Assembly (NCBI GenBank): GCA_937899105.1
Contig: CALBPF010000370.1
Coordinates: 1 to 53,509, forward strand
Length of the DNA: 53,509 nucleotides
Source of the DNA: an uncultured Flammeovirgaceae bacterium
GTDB taxonomy: Bacteria; Bacteroidota; Bacteroidia; Cytophagales; Cyclobacteriaceae
Reading direction: 5' to 3'
Both the position numbers and the translations under genes were made by a program. Positions within the stretch are counted from its first letter, which is position 1. Every line of letters starts with the position of its first letter. The notes beneath the pieces are model-generated. The model saw only the letters and a list, made by a program, of their open reading frames with translations, was not told the DNA's origin and made no database searches. Positions 1 to 8,168 of the stretch are shown piece after piece.

Positions 1-1075
1 TGGTGCGAATCATGGTGACATTGCCATCAGAGGCTGACAATGACTATCAGATGGTTATGAACATTGTGAAAAACGGTACAAGCTGCGTTAGGATCAACTG
101 CGCTCATGATAATTAGGACAGTTGGTTCAAAATGATTGAAAATGTAAAAAAGGGCTGAGTCGGAATTTGGACGTCCCGTGAAGATCGCCATGGACCTGGC
201 CCGTGCGAAAATAAGAACGGGTGAAATTCGAAATGCCTTTAAGCTCAAAGATGAAGATAGCCTCTTTGTGCACAAAGAAGATCCAACAGAAAACAAGACT
301 TCGAAGGGGTACCATATCTCATGTGGTAATAAGGAATTGTTCAAGGCTGTTCAACCGGGTGAACCTGTCCTTTTTGATGATGGGAAGATTTCGGGGGTTG
401 TAAAGGATAAGGATGAAGATCATTTCCAGGTCAAAATTAAGGGGCAACCTGAAGGAAAGAAGCTTAAACGGGACAAAGGTATTAACGTGCCTGATATGGC
501 GCTTAAACTTGGAGGTCTCACAGAAAAGGACAAGAAAGACCTGGCGTTTGTAGCGAAACACGCTGATTTTGTTAACATCTCTTTTGTAAACATTCCTAAG
601 GATGTAAAGGCGATTATAAAGCAGTTGAGAGATCTGGATGTGAAGGAAGGCTTTGGACTCGTACTAAAAATCGAAACAAAAAAGCTTTTGTAAATCTTAC
701 AGAATTGCTTCTTGCGGCCATGCGGTGGCGCCCTTTTGGAGTAATGATCGCACGCGGTGGCCTGGCTGTAGAAACAGGTTGGACCAACATGGCGGTACTT
801 CAGGTTGAGATCCTGAATATTTGCAGGGCTGCTCATGCACCGGTAATCTGGGCCACACAGGTACTAGAGAGCCTTGCGAAGAAGGGCGTACCTTCCAGAT
901 CGGAAATCACAGATGCCGCTGCGTCTTTAAAAGCGGAGTGCGTTATGTTAAACAAAGTCCTTACATTTTGGATGCCATTCGAGCCTTGGACAAAATTCTA
1001 ACAGATATGGAATTGTACCAGTCAAAGTCGTCTTCACTGTCACCAAAGCTTGCTATTGAGACTAATTTGATTTGA
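1..1075 (+). pseudogene. Decayed pyruvate kinase-like gene (5' end outside the window)
   Basis: Pieces in three frames join into one pyruvate kinase TIM-barrel protein: RIMVTLPSEA near the left edge, the substrate-loop region MDLARAKIRTGE (family usually has LAGAKIRTG), then [16 protein letters not shown] (family ARGDLAVE), [23 protein letters not shown] and CVMLNK. The lesions are an in-frame TAG at 114-116, one extra G in the run at 152-154, one lost A in the run at 678-683, and one lost G near 957. Each fix restores a family-like reading, for example [15 protein letters not shown] across the last one. The catalytic-region Gly-to-Arg and Asp-to-Gly changes fit loss of selection. The intact family converts phosphoenolpyruvate and ADP to pyruvate and ATP. 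Two of the indels are in homopolymers, so sequencing error could explain some, but the nonsense codon and motif changes argue for true decay. Confidence 0.85.
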
Positions 1076-1114
1076 CAGGAAAAATACGTACATTTATGAA
1101 TTTATTATACGTAT
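1067..1114 (+). promoter_or_regulatory. Candidate promoter and operator of the toxin-antitoxin pair
   Basis: A TTG at 1067-1069 is followed after 19 bp by TACATTTA at 1089-1096, one base off the Bacteroidota -7 consensus TAnnTTTG. Two copies of the self-palindromic TACGTA lie at 1085-1090 and 1108-1113, 23 bp apart, flanking the -7 element. This fits autorepression by the antitoxin complex, as is usual for type II modules. It is inferred from sequence only. Confidence 0.45.
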
Positions 1115-1121
1115 ATCTATT

Positions 1122-1373
1122 ATGGACACTAAACTCACGCTTAAGCTGGATAAGGACATCATTGAAAAGGCGAAAGATTACGCGGCATCACAGAATAAAA
1201 GCTTATCTCGTTTAATAGAGTCTTACTTGCAATCTCTTGTGGATGATAAAGAGGTTGCAGCTGAACCCAAAATATCTCCGTTCGTGAAAAGTATGAGATC
1301 AGGAGTAAGTGTTCCTTCTGACATAGATTATAAAAAGTTATATGGTGATTACGTGGATGAGAAGTACAAGTGA
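1122..1373 (+). CDS. Antitoxin of a type II toxin-antitoxin module (DUF6364-like)
   Basis: This 83-residue protein starts with a ribbon-helix-helix-like segment: a short strand (residues 1-9, MDTKLTLKL) followed by helices around KDIIEKAKDYAASQNKSLSRLIESYL, the usual layout of a DNA-binding antitoxin. The C-terminal half (about 45-83), with ISPFVKSM and a basic/acidic tail, would be the toxin-binding part. The gene overlaps the PIN toxin by four bases (GTGA), so the two are probably translationally coupled. Members of this family bind their own operator and neutralise the RNase partner; the TACGTA boxes just upstream are the likely target. The family assignment is by recognition of the N-terminal pattern and the partner gene. 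Confidence 0.8.
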   Translation: MDTKLTLKLDKDIIEKAKDYAASQNKSLSRLIESYLQSLVDDKEVAAEPKISPFVKSMRSGVSVPSDIDYKKLYGDYVDEKYK

Positions 1374-1783
1374 AAAGACTGTTTCTTGATACTAATGTTG
1401 TAATAGACCTTTTAGGTGAGAGACTTCCATTTTACAATTCAATTGCTGTAATAGCTTCTATGTCTGACAGAAAGGAGGTTGAATTAGTTATATCGGCCCT
1501 TTCATTTTCAACTGTATATTATGTGCTGTCCAAATATGAGAACCCTACTAATGTAAGGTTGAAACTAAGTAAAATTAAGACGTTAAGTAAGATTTCAGAT
1601 TTGACCGATTTAATAATAGAGAAAGGATTGATTTCAAACTTTAGTGATTTTGAAGACTCCCTTCAATATCATAGTGCTCTTGAAAAAAATTGCGACATAA
1701 TTATCACGAGAAATGCAAAGGATTTCAAAAGGTCAGAATTACCATTGATGACTGCTGATGAATACTTAGTCAGTATAAAATAA
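1370..1783 (+). CDS. PIN-domain ribonuclease toxin (VapC-like)
   Basis: This 137-residue protein is about the usual size of a single PIN domain. It opens with the signature FLDTNVVIDLL (Asp7), has a second acidic group at FSDFEDSLQ (Asp93, Glu95, Asp96), and a third at CDIIITRNAKDF (Asp109, Asp118). These acidic residues would coordinate the metal for single-strand RNA cleavage. The start is the GTG at 1370, inside the antitoxin stop codon; there is no better start and MKRLFLDTN is the expected N-terminus. PIN toxins act in the cytoplasm, often on tRNA or mRNA; the actual target is not visible here. It is convergent with the response regulator, with 9 bp between the stop codons. Confidence 0.88.
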   Translation: MKRLFLDTNVVIDLLGERLPFYNSIAVIASMSDRKEVELVISALSFSTVYYVLSKYENPTNVRLKLSKIKTLSKISDLTDLIIEKGLISNFSDFEDSLQYHSALEKNCDIIITRNAKDFKRSELPLMTADEYLVSIK

Positions 1784-1792
1784 TCCTACGAA

Positions 1793-3163
1793 CTATATAC
1801 CATGTTTACTCATTCGCCTGTAGAGCGCAGTTCTGGTCAAGCCCAGAATTTCGGCAGTTTTTGTGACGTTTCCCTTATTTGCCTCTAATGATGCCAATAT
1901 AAAGTCTCGTTCGGCTTCATCGAGTGTCTTAGCCTTTCCCTGCTCTAATTTTACAAGTGCCGCATTATTGATAAGAAGATCTACTGTACTAATAATATCC
2001 TGATCGCTAAGAATAACCGCGCGTTCAATTGCATGCTGAAGTTCCCTGATATTTCCGGGCCATTGATATCGGGTAAGTTTTTCAATGACACCTTTTTCAA
2101 TAGACAATTTAGGCTTCTGGTACTTTCTTTTGTAAAGTTTCAGGAAATGTTCTGTGAGAAGTGGAATGTCTTCAATCCTTTCCTTTAATGAAGGGAGTCG
2201 GATTTCAACAGTATTGATCCGATATAACAGATCTTGTCGAAACTGCTGGTCGTATACCATATCATACAGCGGCATATTGGTGGCACAGACAAGCCTGAAA
2301 TAAACAGGTATTTCTTTACCAGAACCCACTCGCATAACCTTTTTACTTTGCAGAACAGTGAGCAACTTAGCCTGTAATGGAACAGACAGATTGCCAATTT
2401 CATCCAGGAATACGGTGCCTTTTGAACCGAGTTCAAACCTACCTGCTTTATCTTGTTTGGCATCTGTAAAAGCTCCTTTTATATGGCCAAAAAGTTCACT
2501 CTCAAAAAGGGTTTCCGTAATAGCGCCCAGGTCCACATTTATAAATACTTCATCTTTACGACTAGACCGGTTGTGGATTGCACGTGCTACCAGCTCTTTA
2601 CCTGTACCATTTTCGCCTAATATTAAAACCTCAGCATCTGTTTTCGCCACTTTGTTTATGAGGCTCTTCACCTGTTTTATAGCGGCAGAGTTACCGATAA
2701 AATCTTCGTATTCCTGACTGGTTTCTTTGGCCAATACCTGACTGGTTTCTTTTAGCTGTGCTACCTGCTTTTTAGATTGTCGCAATTCCAGAGCGGAAGA
2801 TATAGTTCCGAGGAGTTTCTGGTTTTTCCATGGCTTTAGTACAAAGTCGCTCGCCCCATTTTTAATAGCCTTAACAGCCAGGTCTACTTCGCCATAAGCT
2901 GTAATTAAAATAACCACTACTTCGGGATCGAGCTCTCTGATCTTTGACAGGTAATAGAAACCTTCTTCACCATCATTAACGCCCTTCTTGAAATTCATAT
3001 CTAACAGAATGACATCATAATCCTTGATCTCAAAGTAACCTGGTATTTTTTCAGGATCTTCTTCTATATCCACGCTCGAGAACTCCTGCTTGAGAAACAT
3101 TCGGGCGGTCTCGAGCACATCGCGGTCATCATCTACAATAAGGATATTGGCATTGGTCTTCAT
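1793..3163 (-). CDS. Sigma-54-dependent response regulator, NtrC family
   Basis: The protein has three parts: a receiver domain (about 1-120; acidic pocket DDD at 11-13, phospho-acceptor Asp55 in ILLDMNF), an AAA+ domain (about 155-385; Walker A GENGTGKE, Walker B GTVFLDEIG, arginine-finger region FRQDLLYRIN) and a Fis-type HTH at the C-terminus (GNVTKTAEILGLTRTALYRRM). It would remodel sigma-54 RNA polymerase when phosphorylated. The sigma-54-contacting loop reads GAFTDA rather than GAFTGA, a change also found in some Bacteroidota members. I chose ATG at 3163 because MKTNANILIVDDD is the usual receiver start; the GTG at 3202 would add 13 unrelated residues and run into an operator-like dyad. 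It is divergent from the permease array, its probable target. No sensor kinase gene is adjacent. Confidence 0.93.
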   Translation of the reverse strand: MKTNANILIVDDDRDVLETARMFLKQEFSSVDIEEDPEKIPGYFEIKDYDVILLDMNFKKGVNDGEEGFYYLSKIRELDPEVVVILITAYGEVDLAVKAIKNGASDFVLKPWKNQKLLGTISSALELRQSKKQVAQLKETSQVLAKETSQEYEDFIGNSAAIKQVKSLINKVAKTDAEVLILGENGTGKELVARAIHNRSSRKDEVFINVDLGAITETLFESELFGHIKGAFTDAKQDKAGRFELGSKGTVFLDEIGNLSVPLQAKLLTVLQSKKVMRVGSGKEIPVYFRLVCATNMPLYDMVYDQQFRQDLLYRINTVEIRLPSLKERIEDIPLLTEHFLKLYKRKYQKPKLSIEKGVIEKLTRYQWPGNIRELQHAIERAVILSDQDIISTVDLLINNAALVKLEQGKAKTLDEAERDFILASLEANKGNVTKTAEILGLTRTALYRRMSKHGI

Positions 3164-3178
3164 AACGACCAAGTTATC

Positions 3179-3230
3179 AAAACTGTATCGTTTTTGTATC
3201 ACATGGGTGTATCAAAAACGATACAGTTTT
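3179..3230. promoter_or_regulatory. Long inverted repeat between the regulator and the permease array
   Basis: Perfect 18-bp arms lie at 3179-3196 and 3213-3230 with a 16-bp centre. The right arm and centre contain TGTATC-AAAAAC-GATACA (3208-3225), a dyad with 6-bp half sites. The element is 58-109 bp upstream of the sigma-54-like element at 3288, a normal distance for an NtrC-type enhancer site, and just upstream of the regulator start. It could be a binding site shared by both divergent genes; as RNA it would also form a strong hairpin. Confidence 0.55.
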
Positions 3231-3287
3231 TATTATATCTATTTAATGAAACACTTATTTTTAGCTTCACGGCTACTTTTCATATGA

Positions 3288-3304
3288 TGGCATAGCGTTT
3301 GGCA
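3288..3304 (+). promoter_or_regulatory. Sigma-54-like promoter of the permease array
   Basis: TGGCAT at 3288-3293, five bases, then TTGGCA at 3299-3304. Against the consensus TGGCACG-N4-TTGC the -24 GG is intact. At normal spacing the -12 dinucleotide is GG rather than GC; a GC occurs one base later. The same layout occurs before the ATPase gene at 26403-26419. Transcription would begin about 13 bases before the ATG at 3327. Confidence 0.5.
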
Positions 3305-3326
3305 AGTAGTGTTCAAACATTTTACT

Positions 3327-5756
3327 ATGTTCAACAACTACATCAAAGTAATACTTCGGAATCTCGTTAAGAATAAGTGGTTTTCATTGATCAACGTATT
3401 AGGTCTGACGGTAGGTCTTACATGTAGCCTTATCATCTACTTATACATAGGTCAGGAGTTGAGCTATGATAACTTTCATAATGATAGCGACCGCATTTAC
3501 AGGGTTACCAGGTCTTCTGAGACGTCAAGTGGCGTCGATTATGAGGCTGCAGTTCCTTATCCGTTGATTAATGTTCTTCCAACGGATTTTACCCAATTTG
3601 AGGTGGCAACGCAGGTCCATGCCGACGATCAGATCCTGGCCACCTACAATGGAGCTAAGCATGTTATAGATAACGTAATATTCGCTGATTCAAACTTCTA
3701 TGATGTATTTACTTTTCAGATAATTAGCGGCAATCCTAAGGTGAGTCTCGGACAGCCGAATACTTGTTTCATCACTTCTAAGCTGGCAGCTATATTATTT
3801 TCCAACCAAGATCCACTTGGAAAGAAGTTCAAGCTTCAGAATGAGCTTGATTTGGAAGTGGTGGGACTCATTGAAGAAACCCCGCTAAATTCACATTTGC
3901 AGTTCGATGTGGTCGTTTCGTATCCATCGTTTTCGGAGGAATATTTTGGACTTCCCATTGATCAGTGGTCGCTTTCCGCATCGGGATTTGCCTACGTAAA
4001 AACGTTGCCCAAGGCATCTTTAGATAAGGTAAATGAAGAGTTTGAGACGGTCATCAATAAATACTACAGCGAAGATGATGCTGAAGGAAGAAAGTTCTAC
4101 TTGCAGCCGTTAAAGGAGATTTATTATGACTCGAATTGGTACTCAGATGCTGCGGATAACACGACCCTGTGGTCATTGGGGGTAATAGGCATTTTTATAG
4201 TTCTTGTCGGTTGTGTCAACTTTATAAACCTTTCTTCGGCTCTGGCCTTGAAAAAATCGAAGGAGGTTGGTATTAGAAAAACGCTAGGTGCTGCTAAACG
4301 GCAATTAGTGAAGCAATCGTTATCCGAGACCTTCCTGGTCTCCACGGTTTCCGGTCTTTTAGCCATAGGTTTAACTGAGTTGCTCATTCCATTTTTTAAT
4401 TCCTATTTCTCCGTTGAACTTATTTTAAATGTCTTGTCTGACACCAACGTTCTCATGTTTTTGATTGCGGTGATTGTCCTTGTTACACTTCTGGCAGGTC
4501 TTTATCCGGCTTTTGTTCTTAGTGGTTACAATCCTGTAAAAGCATTGAAGAACAACATGAACACACCGTCCTCGGCAGCATTGCTTTTAAGGAAGACATT
4601 AATTGGAGGTCAGTTTGTTATTAGTCAAATCCTGATCATTTGCACCATCATTGTAGCCAGTCAGATGGAATACTTTAGGTCTAAATCTTTAGGGTTTGAT
4701 ACTGAGGCAATCATAAACGTTGGATTACCTGATAACGATGGAGATAAACTCAAGCGTTTTCGAGATCAATTAATGGCCAATAGCAATATCGAGAATTTGT
4801 CCTTTTCCGTGGGCGCTCCATCATCAACAAACAATGTGAGCAGTAGTTTTTATCTAGCTGCCGAAGGGAAAGAAAATAAGCATGATGCTGAATTTAAAAT
4901 TGCCGACTATCACTATTTAGAAACCTACGGATTGAATCTGAAATACGGGCGTTGGTTTGATCCAAGTGAAGAGGCTTTGGTAATGGAGCTTTTTGAAACG
5001 GATGATGCGGACAGGGGTAATCGGACTATTAGTTATGTGGTAAATGAAACTGCTACTAAAAGGCTTGGATTCTCAAATCCATCTGACGCTGTCGGCGAGG
5101 TGATTGTAACGGGAGTAGGAGATCTTTCCGGTGTCATCATTGGTGTAATGTCTGACTATCACCTAAAATCACTCCATCAGGAAATTGAACCTATGGTTAT
5201 GTTGAATTGGCCCTATTTTTACTTTGATACCGGTGTCAAGGTATCTACAAATGATATTTCGGGGACTATATCTCATATTGAAGATGCGTATGATAAACTT
5301 TTTCCGGATGAAATATTCAATTATACCTTCCTGGATGATTCTATCGCTTCCTATTACGAAAAAGAAGAGAGAACCTACAGTCTTTTCACGTTATTCTCGA
5401 TTATTTCTATTCTTATCTCATGTCTTGGCCTTTTGGGAATGATCTCGTTTGTGGTGGCCCAACGCACCAAAGAGATTGGAGTGAGAAAAGTTTTAGGCGC
5501 TAAGGTTAGTATGATCGTTGGCCTTTTTTCCAAAGACTTTATGAAGTTGGTAGGAATAGCTTTTTTCATCTCCACACCTGTTGCCTGGTACATCATGAAC
5601 ATGTGGCTTCAGGATTTTGCTTATGGTATTACCATACAAGTTTGGGTTTTTGCTTTGGCTTTAGTTATCTCCGGGCTCATCACCTTTACTACTATAAGCG
5701 TTCAGTCCATTAAAGCGGCTGTTGCTAACCCTGTTGATGCTTTGAGAGACGAATAA
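3327..5756 (+). CDS. MacB/FtsX-type ABC permease, array member 1
   Basis: About 809 residues with the double-FtsX layout. TM1 (about 20-42) is followed by a periplasmic MacB-type domain, then a first FtsX block (about 280-425) with the cytoplasmic coupling motif KEVGIRKTLGA near 312. TM5 (about 435-455) leads to a second periplasmic domain and a second FtsX block (about 685-805) with KEIGVRKVLGA near 715. It should form the membrane part of a mechanotransmission-type exporter and needs a separate ATPase. The in-frame GTG at 3309 would add six residues; I chose the ATG at 3327 because MFNNYIKVILRNL matches the N-termini of the other copies. It is first in a run of nine co-directional genes behind the sigma-54-like element. 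It groups with members 2 and 4 by its second periplasmic domain. Substrate unknown. Confidence 0.9.
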   Translation: MFNNYIKVILRNLVKNKWFSLINVLGLTVGLTCSLIIYLYIGQELSYDNFHNDSDRIYRVTRSSETSSGVDYEAAVPYPLINVLPTDFTQFEVATQVHADDQILATYNGAKHVIDNVIFADSNFYDVFTFQIISGNPKVSLGQPNTCFITSKLAAILFSNQDPLGKKFKLQNELDLEVVGLIEETPLNSHLQFDVVVSYPSFSEEYFGLPIDQWSLSASGFAYVKTLPKASLDKVNEEFETVINKYYSEDDAEGRKFYLQPLKEIYYDSNWYSDAADNTTLWSLGVIGIFIVLVGCVNFINLSSALALKKSKEVGIRKTLGAAKRQLVKQSLSETFLVSTVSGLLAIGLTELLIPFFNSYFSVELILNVLSDTNVLMFLIAVIVLVTLLAGLYPAFVLSGYNPVKALKNNMNTPSSAALLLRKTLIGGQFVISQILIICTIIVASQMEYFRSKSLGFDTEAIINVGLPDNDGDKLKRFRDQLMANSNIENLSFSVGAPSSTNNVSSSFYLAAEGKENKHDAEFKIADYHYLETYGLNLKYGRWFDPSEEALVMELFETDDADRGNRTISYVVNETATKRLGFSNPSDAVGEVIVTGVGDLSGVIIGVMSDYHLKSLHQEIEPMVMLNWPYFYFDTGVKVSTNDISGTISHIEDAYDKLFPDEIFNYTFLDDSIASYYEKEERTYSLFTLFSIISILISCLGLLGMISFVVAQRTKEIGVRKVLGAKVSMIVGLFSKDFMKLVGIAFFISTPVAWYIMNMWLQDFAYGITIQVWVFALALVISGLITFTTISVQSIKAAVANPVDALRDE

Positions 5757-5766
5757 TTATAGAAAT

Positions 5767-8157
5767 ATGTTTAAAAATATCTTAAAAATATCTTTTCGAA
5801 ACTTAAGTGGTAATGCTAGTCACTCATTGATCAATGTGCTAGGATTAAGTATTGGGATCACCTCAGCGCTGATCATTGCTTCTATTATTCGTTTTGATTT
5901 GAGCTTTGATAACTACCATGAATTTAAGGATCGGACATACCGCTTGGTAACGGACGATGTGACCAAGGAAAGAAGACCTGACTCCGGCACTCCTTATCCA
6001 CTACGGTTGGTCTTTCAGGATGATTTTCCGGAAGTGGAACATCTTACAATAGTGGATAATAACATGCTGAGTGGGCTTGTATCGGTAACTACGGATGCCG
6101 GTGAGACTATTTATGAAGAGGATGCCAATAATCAGGCTTTTGTAATGCCCGATTTCTTTAAAATGTTCCGAAGAGACTTCCTGGTGGGCGATTCCGAGAA
6201 GGTATTTGAGAATGGTAATTCGGTAGCGCTGTCTAAAACGTTAGCCGAAAAGTACTTTGGCGATCACATATCGGCTGTAGGCCAGGTCATTAAAATTGAG
6301 AATTTACTTGAATTGACAGTTACAGGTGTAATCAACGATGCTCCAATGAATACGGATCTTCCGTTTAACATGCTTATTTCTTTTGATGCCGGCGGAGAGG
6401 AGCGCATTTGGAAATCCTGGGATTCAAGCTCCAGTTCGGTACAGTGCTATTTTACTTTAAGAGAAAACGCGGATGTAGATGAGTTTGGAGATAAAATCAT
6501 TGATTATATCCATAAGCATATGCCGGAGGGTCATCCAGCCATAGAAAAGTCATACGCCCAGCCACTTTCAGACATCCATCACAACCCGGACTACAGTAAT
6601 TACAATTGGCGTGTGGCTACTCAGGAAGAGATACTTACGCTATTTATTGTGGGACTGCTACTCATCTTAGCTGCCAGTATAAACTTTATCAACCTAAATA
6701 CCGCCCAGGCAATAAAAAGGTGCAAAGAAATTGGCGTGCGAAAGGTCCTGGGAAGTGGCAGAGGCTATCTTGTAGTACAGTTCCTAAGCGAAGCTGCCTT
6801 AATAACCTTTGCGTCTATACTTATTTCTTTGGGAGTAATGGAGGTAGCGCTCATGGCCATAGAGGAGGTAATAGGTTATCCACTACCACCTACGAGCTAT
6901 GACGGATTACTGTTTTTGATTTTGAGTGCGCTTTTTGCGTCTGTCACTATTTTGGCCGGACTTTACCCGGCAGTAGTTGTATCCGGATATCAACCCATTG
7001 AAGCCTTAAAGAATAAGATATCCTCAAGCTATAAAAACGGATTTTCTCTTCGTAAGTCGCTAATCATTATCCAACTTCTGATTTCGCAGGTGCTGGTGGT
7101 CTGTGTGATAGTAGTCAGTCTCCAGATAGACCATTTCATGAAAACACCCATTGGGGTTGACACCGAGGCAGTTGTAGAGTTTAGAATACCCACTCCCGAG
7201 GACGTGGATCTGGTTACCTTTCAGAATTTATTGAAGCAACAAGCGGGTATTTCTAATATAACTTTCTCCAACACCGGAACCAGTTCTGACAATACCTGGG
7301 GTGGTCAGGCCAGGTTTAGCAATGAGGACGAAGTAGTAAATGAGCGGGTTCATGTTAAACTCATTGATGAGCATTATCTGGATACGTACGGCCTGGAGCT
7401 TGCTGCCGGTAGAAATGTGGTGATGGATACAATACCACGCTTTTTAATCAATGAAACAGCGATGAAGGCCTTTGGGATCAATGATCCTGAACAAATACTA
7501 GGAACAACAATGAACGTTTGGGGCAATGATGGGACCATTATAGGAGTTGTCAAAGACTTTCACACTGAGTCCTTGCATGATCCGGTTTATCCTACAACCC
7601 TCTGGGCTAGAACCAATGGATACTATTTAGGAGCTGCAAAGTTGGTTGGAAGCGATTGGGCCCGGACTATTAATACCATCCAAAAGGAATGGGAGAAGAT
7701 ATTTCCCGGCTATATTTTTAGTTACACATTCCTGGACGATAGCATTTCGAGATTTTATGAAGGGGAGAGACGCACCGCCAAAACCTTCACCGTCTTTGCC
7801 CTTATTGCAATCTTTATAGGGGCAATGGGTCTTTTTGGACTTGTTTCCTACCTGGCCAGCACCCGGAAGAAGGAAATAGGCGTACGGAAGGCATTGGGTG
7901 CCCGAGTAGATCAAATCGTGGGCCTATTGTCTTTTGACTTTGCCAAACTTGTGCTGCTGTCCTTTATTATTGCCGCACCTCTTTCGTGGTACTATATGAA
8001 TGAATGGCTTGCTCGTTTTGCCAACCGCATTGAAATCAATGGTTGGATCTTCCTGCTGGCTTTGACCTGTTCACTAACTGTGACACTTCTCACAGTTGGA
8101 TATCGCTCATTGCGAGCAGCCTCTGTTAATCCGGTAAATAGCTTAAAAGATGAATAA
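5767..8157 (+). CDS. MacB/FtsX-type ABC permease, array member 2
   Basis: A 796-residue double-FtsX permease starting MFKNILKISFRNL, 10 bp after member 1, so almost certainly on the same transcript. The coupling motifs are KEIGVRKVLGSG near 319 and KEIGVRKALGA near 700. The periplasmic motif GVVKDFHTESLH, found in variant form in every copy, is present, as is the C-terminal NPVNSLKDE tail. The second periplasmic domain (RIPTPEDVD, then NITFSNTGTSSD) matches members 1 and 4 best. There is no ATPase domain, so it depends on one in trans, most simply the gene at 26460. Confidence 0.9.
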   Translation: MFKNILKISFRNLSGNASHSLINVLGLSIGITSALIIASIIRFDLSFDNYHEFKDRTYRLVTDDVTKERRPDSGTPYPLRLVFQDDFPEVEHLTIVDNNMLSGLVSVTTDAGETIYEEDANNQAFVMPDFFKMFRRDFLVGDSEKVFENGNSVALSKTLAEKYFGDHISAVGQVIKIENLLELTVTGVINDAPMNTDLPFNMLISFDAGGEERIWKSWDSSSSSVQCYFTLRENADVDEFGDKIIDYIHKHMPEGHPAIEKSYAQPLSDIHHNPDYSNYNWRVATQEEILTLFIVGLLLILAASINFINLNTAQAIKRCKEIGVRKVLGSGRGYLVVQFLSEAALITFASILISLGVMEVALMAIEEVIGYPLPPTSYDGLLFLILSALFASVTILAGLYPAVVVSGYQPIEALKNKISSSYKNGFSLRKSLIIIQLLISQVLVVCVIVVSLQIDHFMKTPIGVDTEAVVEFRIPTPEDVDLVTFQNLLKQQAGISNITFSNTGTSSDNTWGGQARFSNEDEVVNERVHVKLIDEHYLDTYGLELAAGRNVVMDTIPRFLINETAMKAFGINDPEQILGTTMNVWGNDGTIIGVVKDFHTESLHDPVYPTTLWARTNGYYLGAAKLVGSDWARTINTIQKEWEKIFPGYIFSYTFLDDSISRFYEGERRTAKTFTVFALIAIFIGAMGLFGLVSYLASTRKKEIGVRKALGARVDQIVGLLSFDFAKLVLLSFIIAAPLSWYYMNEWLARFANRIEINGWIFLLALTCSLTVTLLTVGYRSLRAASVNPVNSLKDE

Positions 8158-8168
8158 CTGATTTAGTC

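Noticed and set aside
705..1001. A 98-residue gene at 705
   Set aside because: It is the middle piece of the decayed pyruvate kinase read in a shifted frame.
3164..3202. GTG start for the response regulator 13 codons upstream
   Set aside because: The added residues do not belong to a receiver domain and overlap the inverted repeat; ATG 3163 gives the usual N-terminus.
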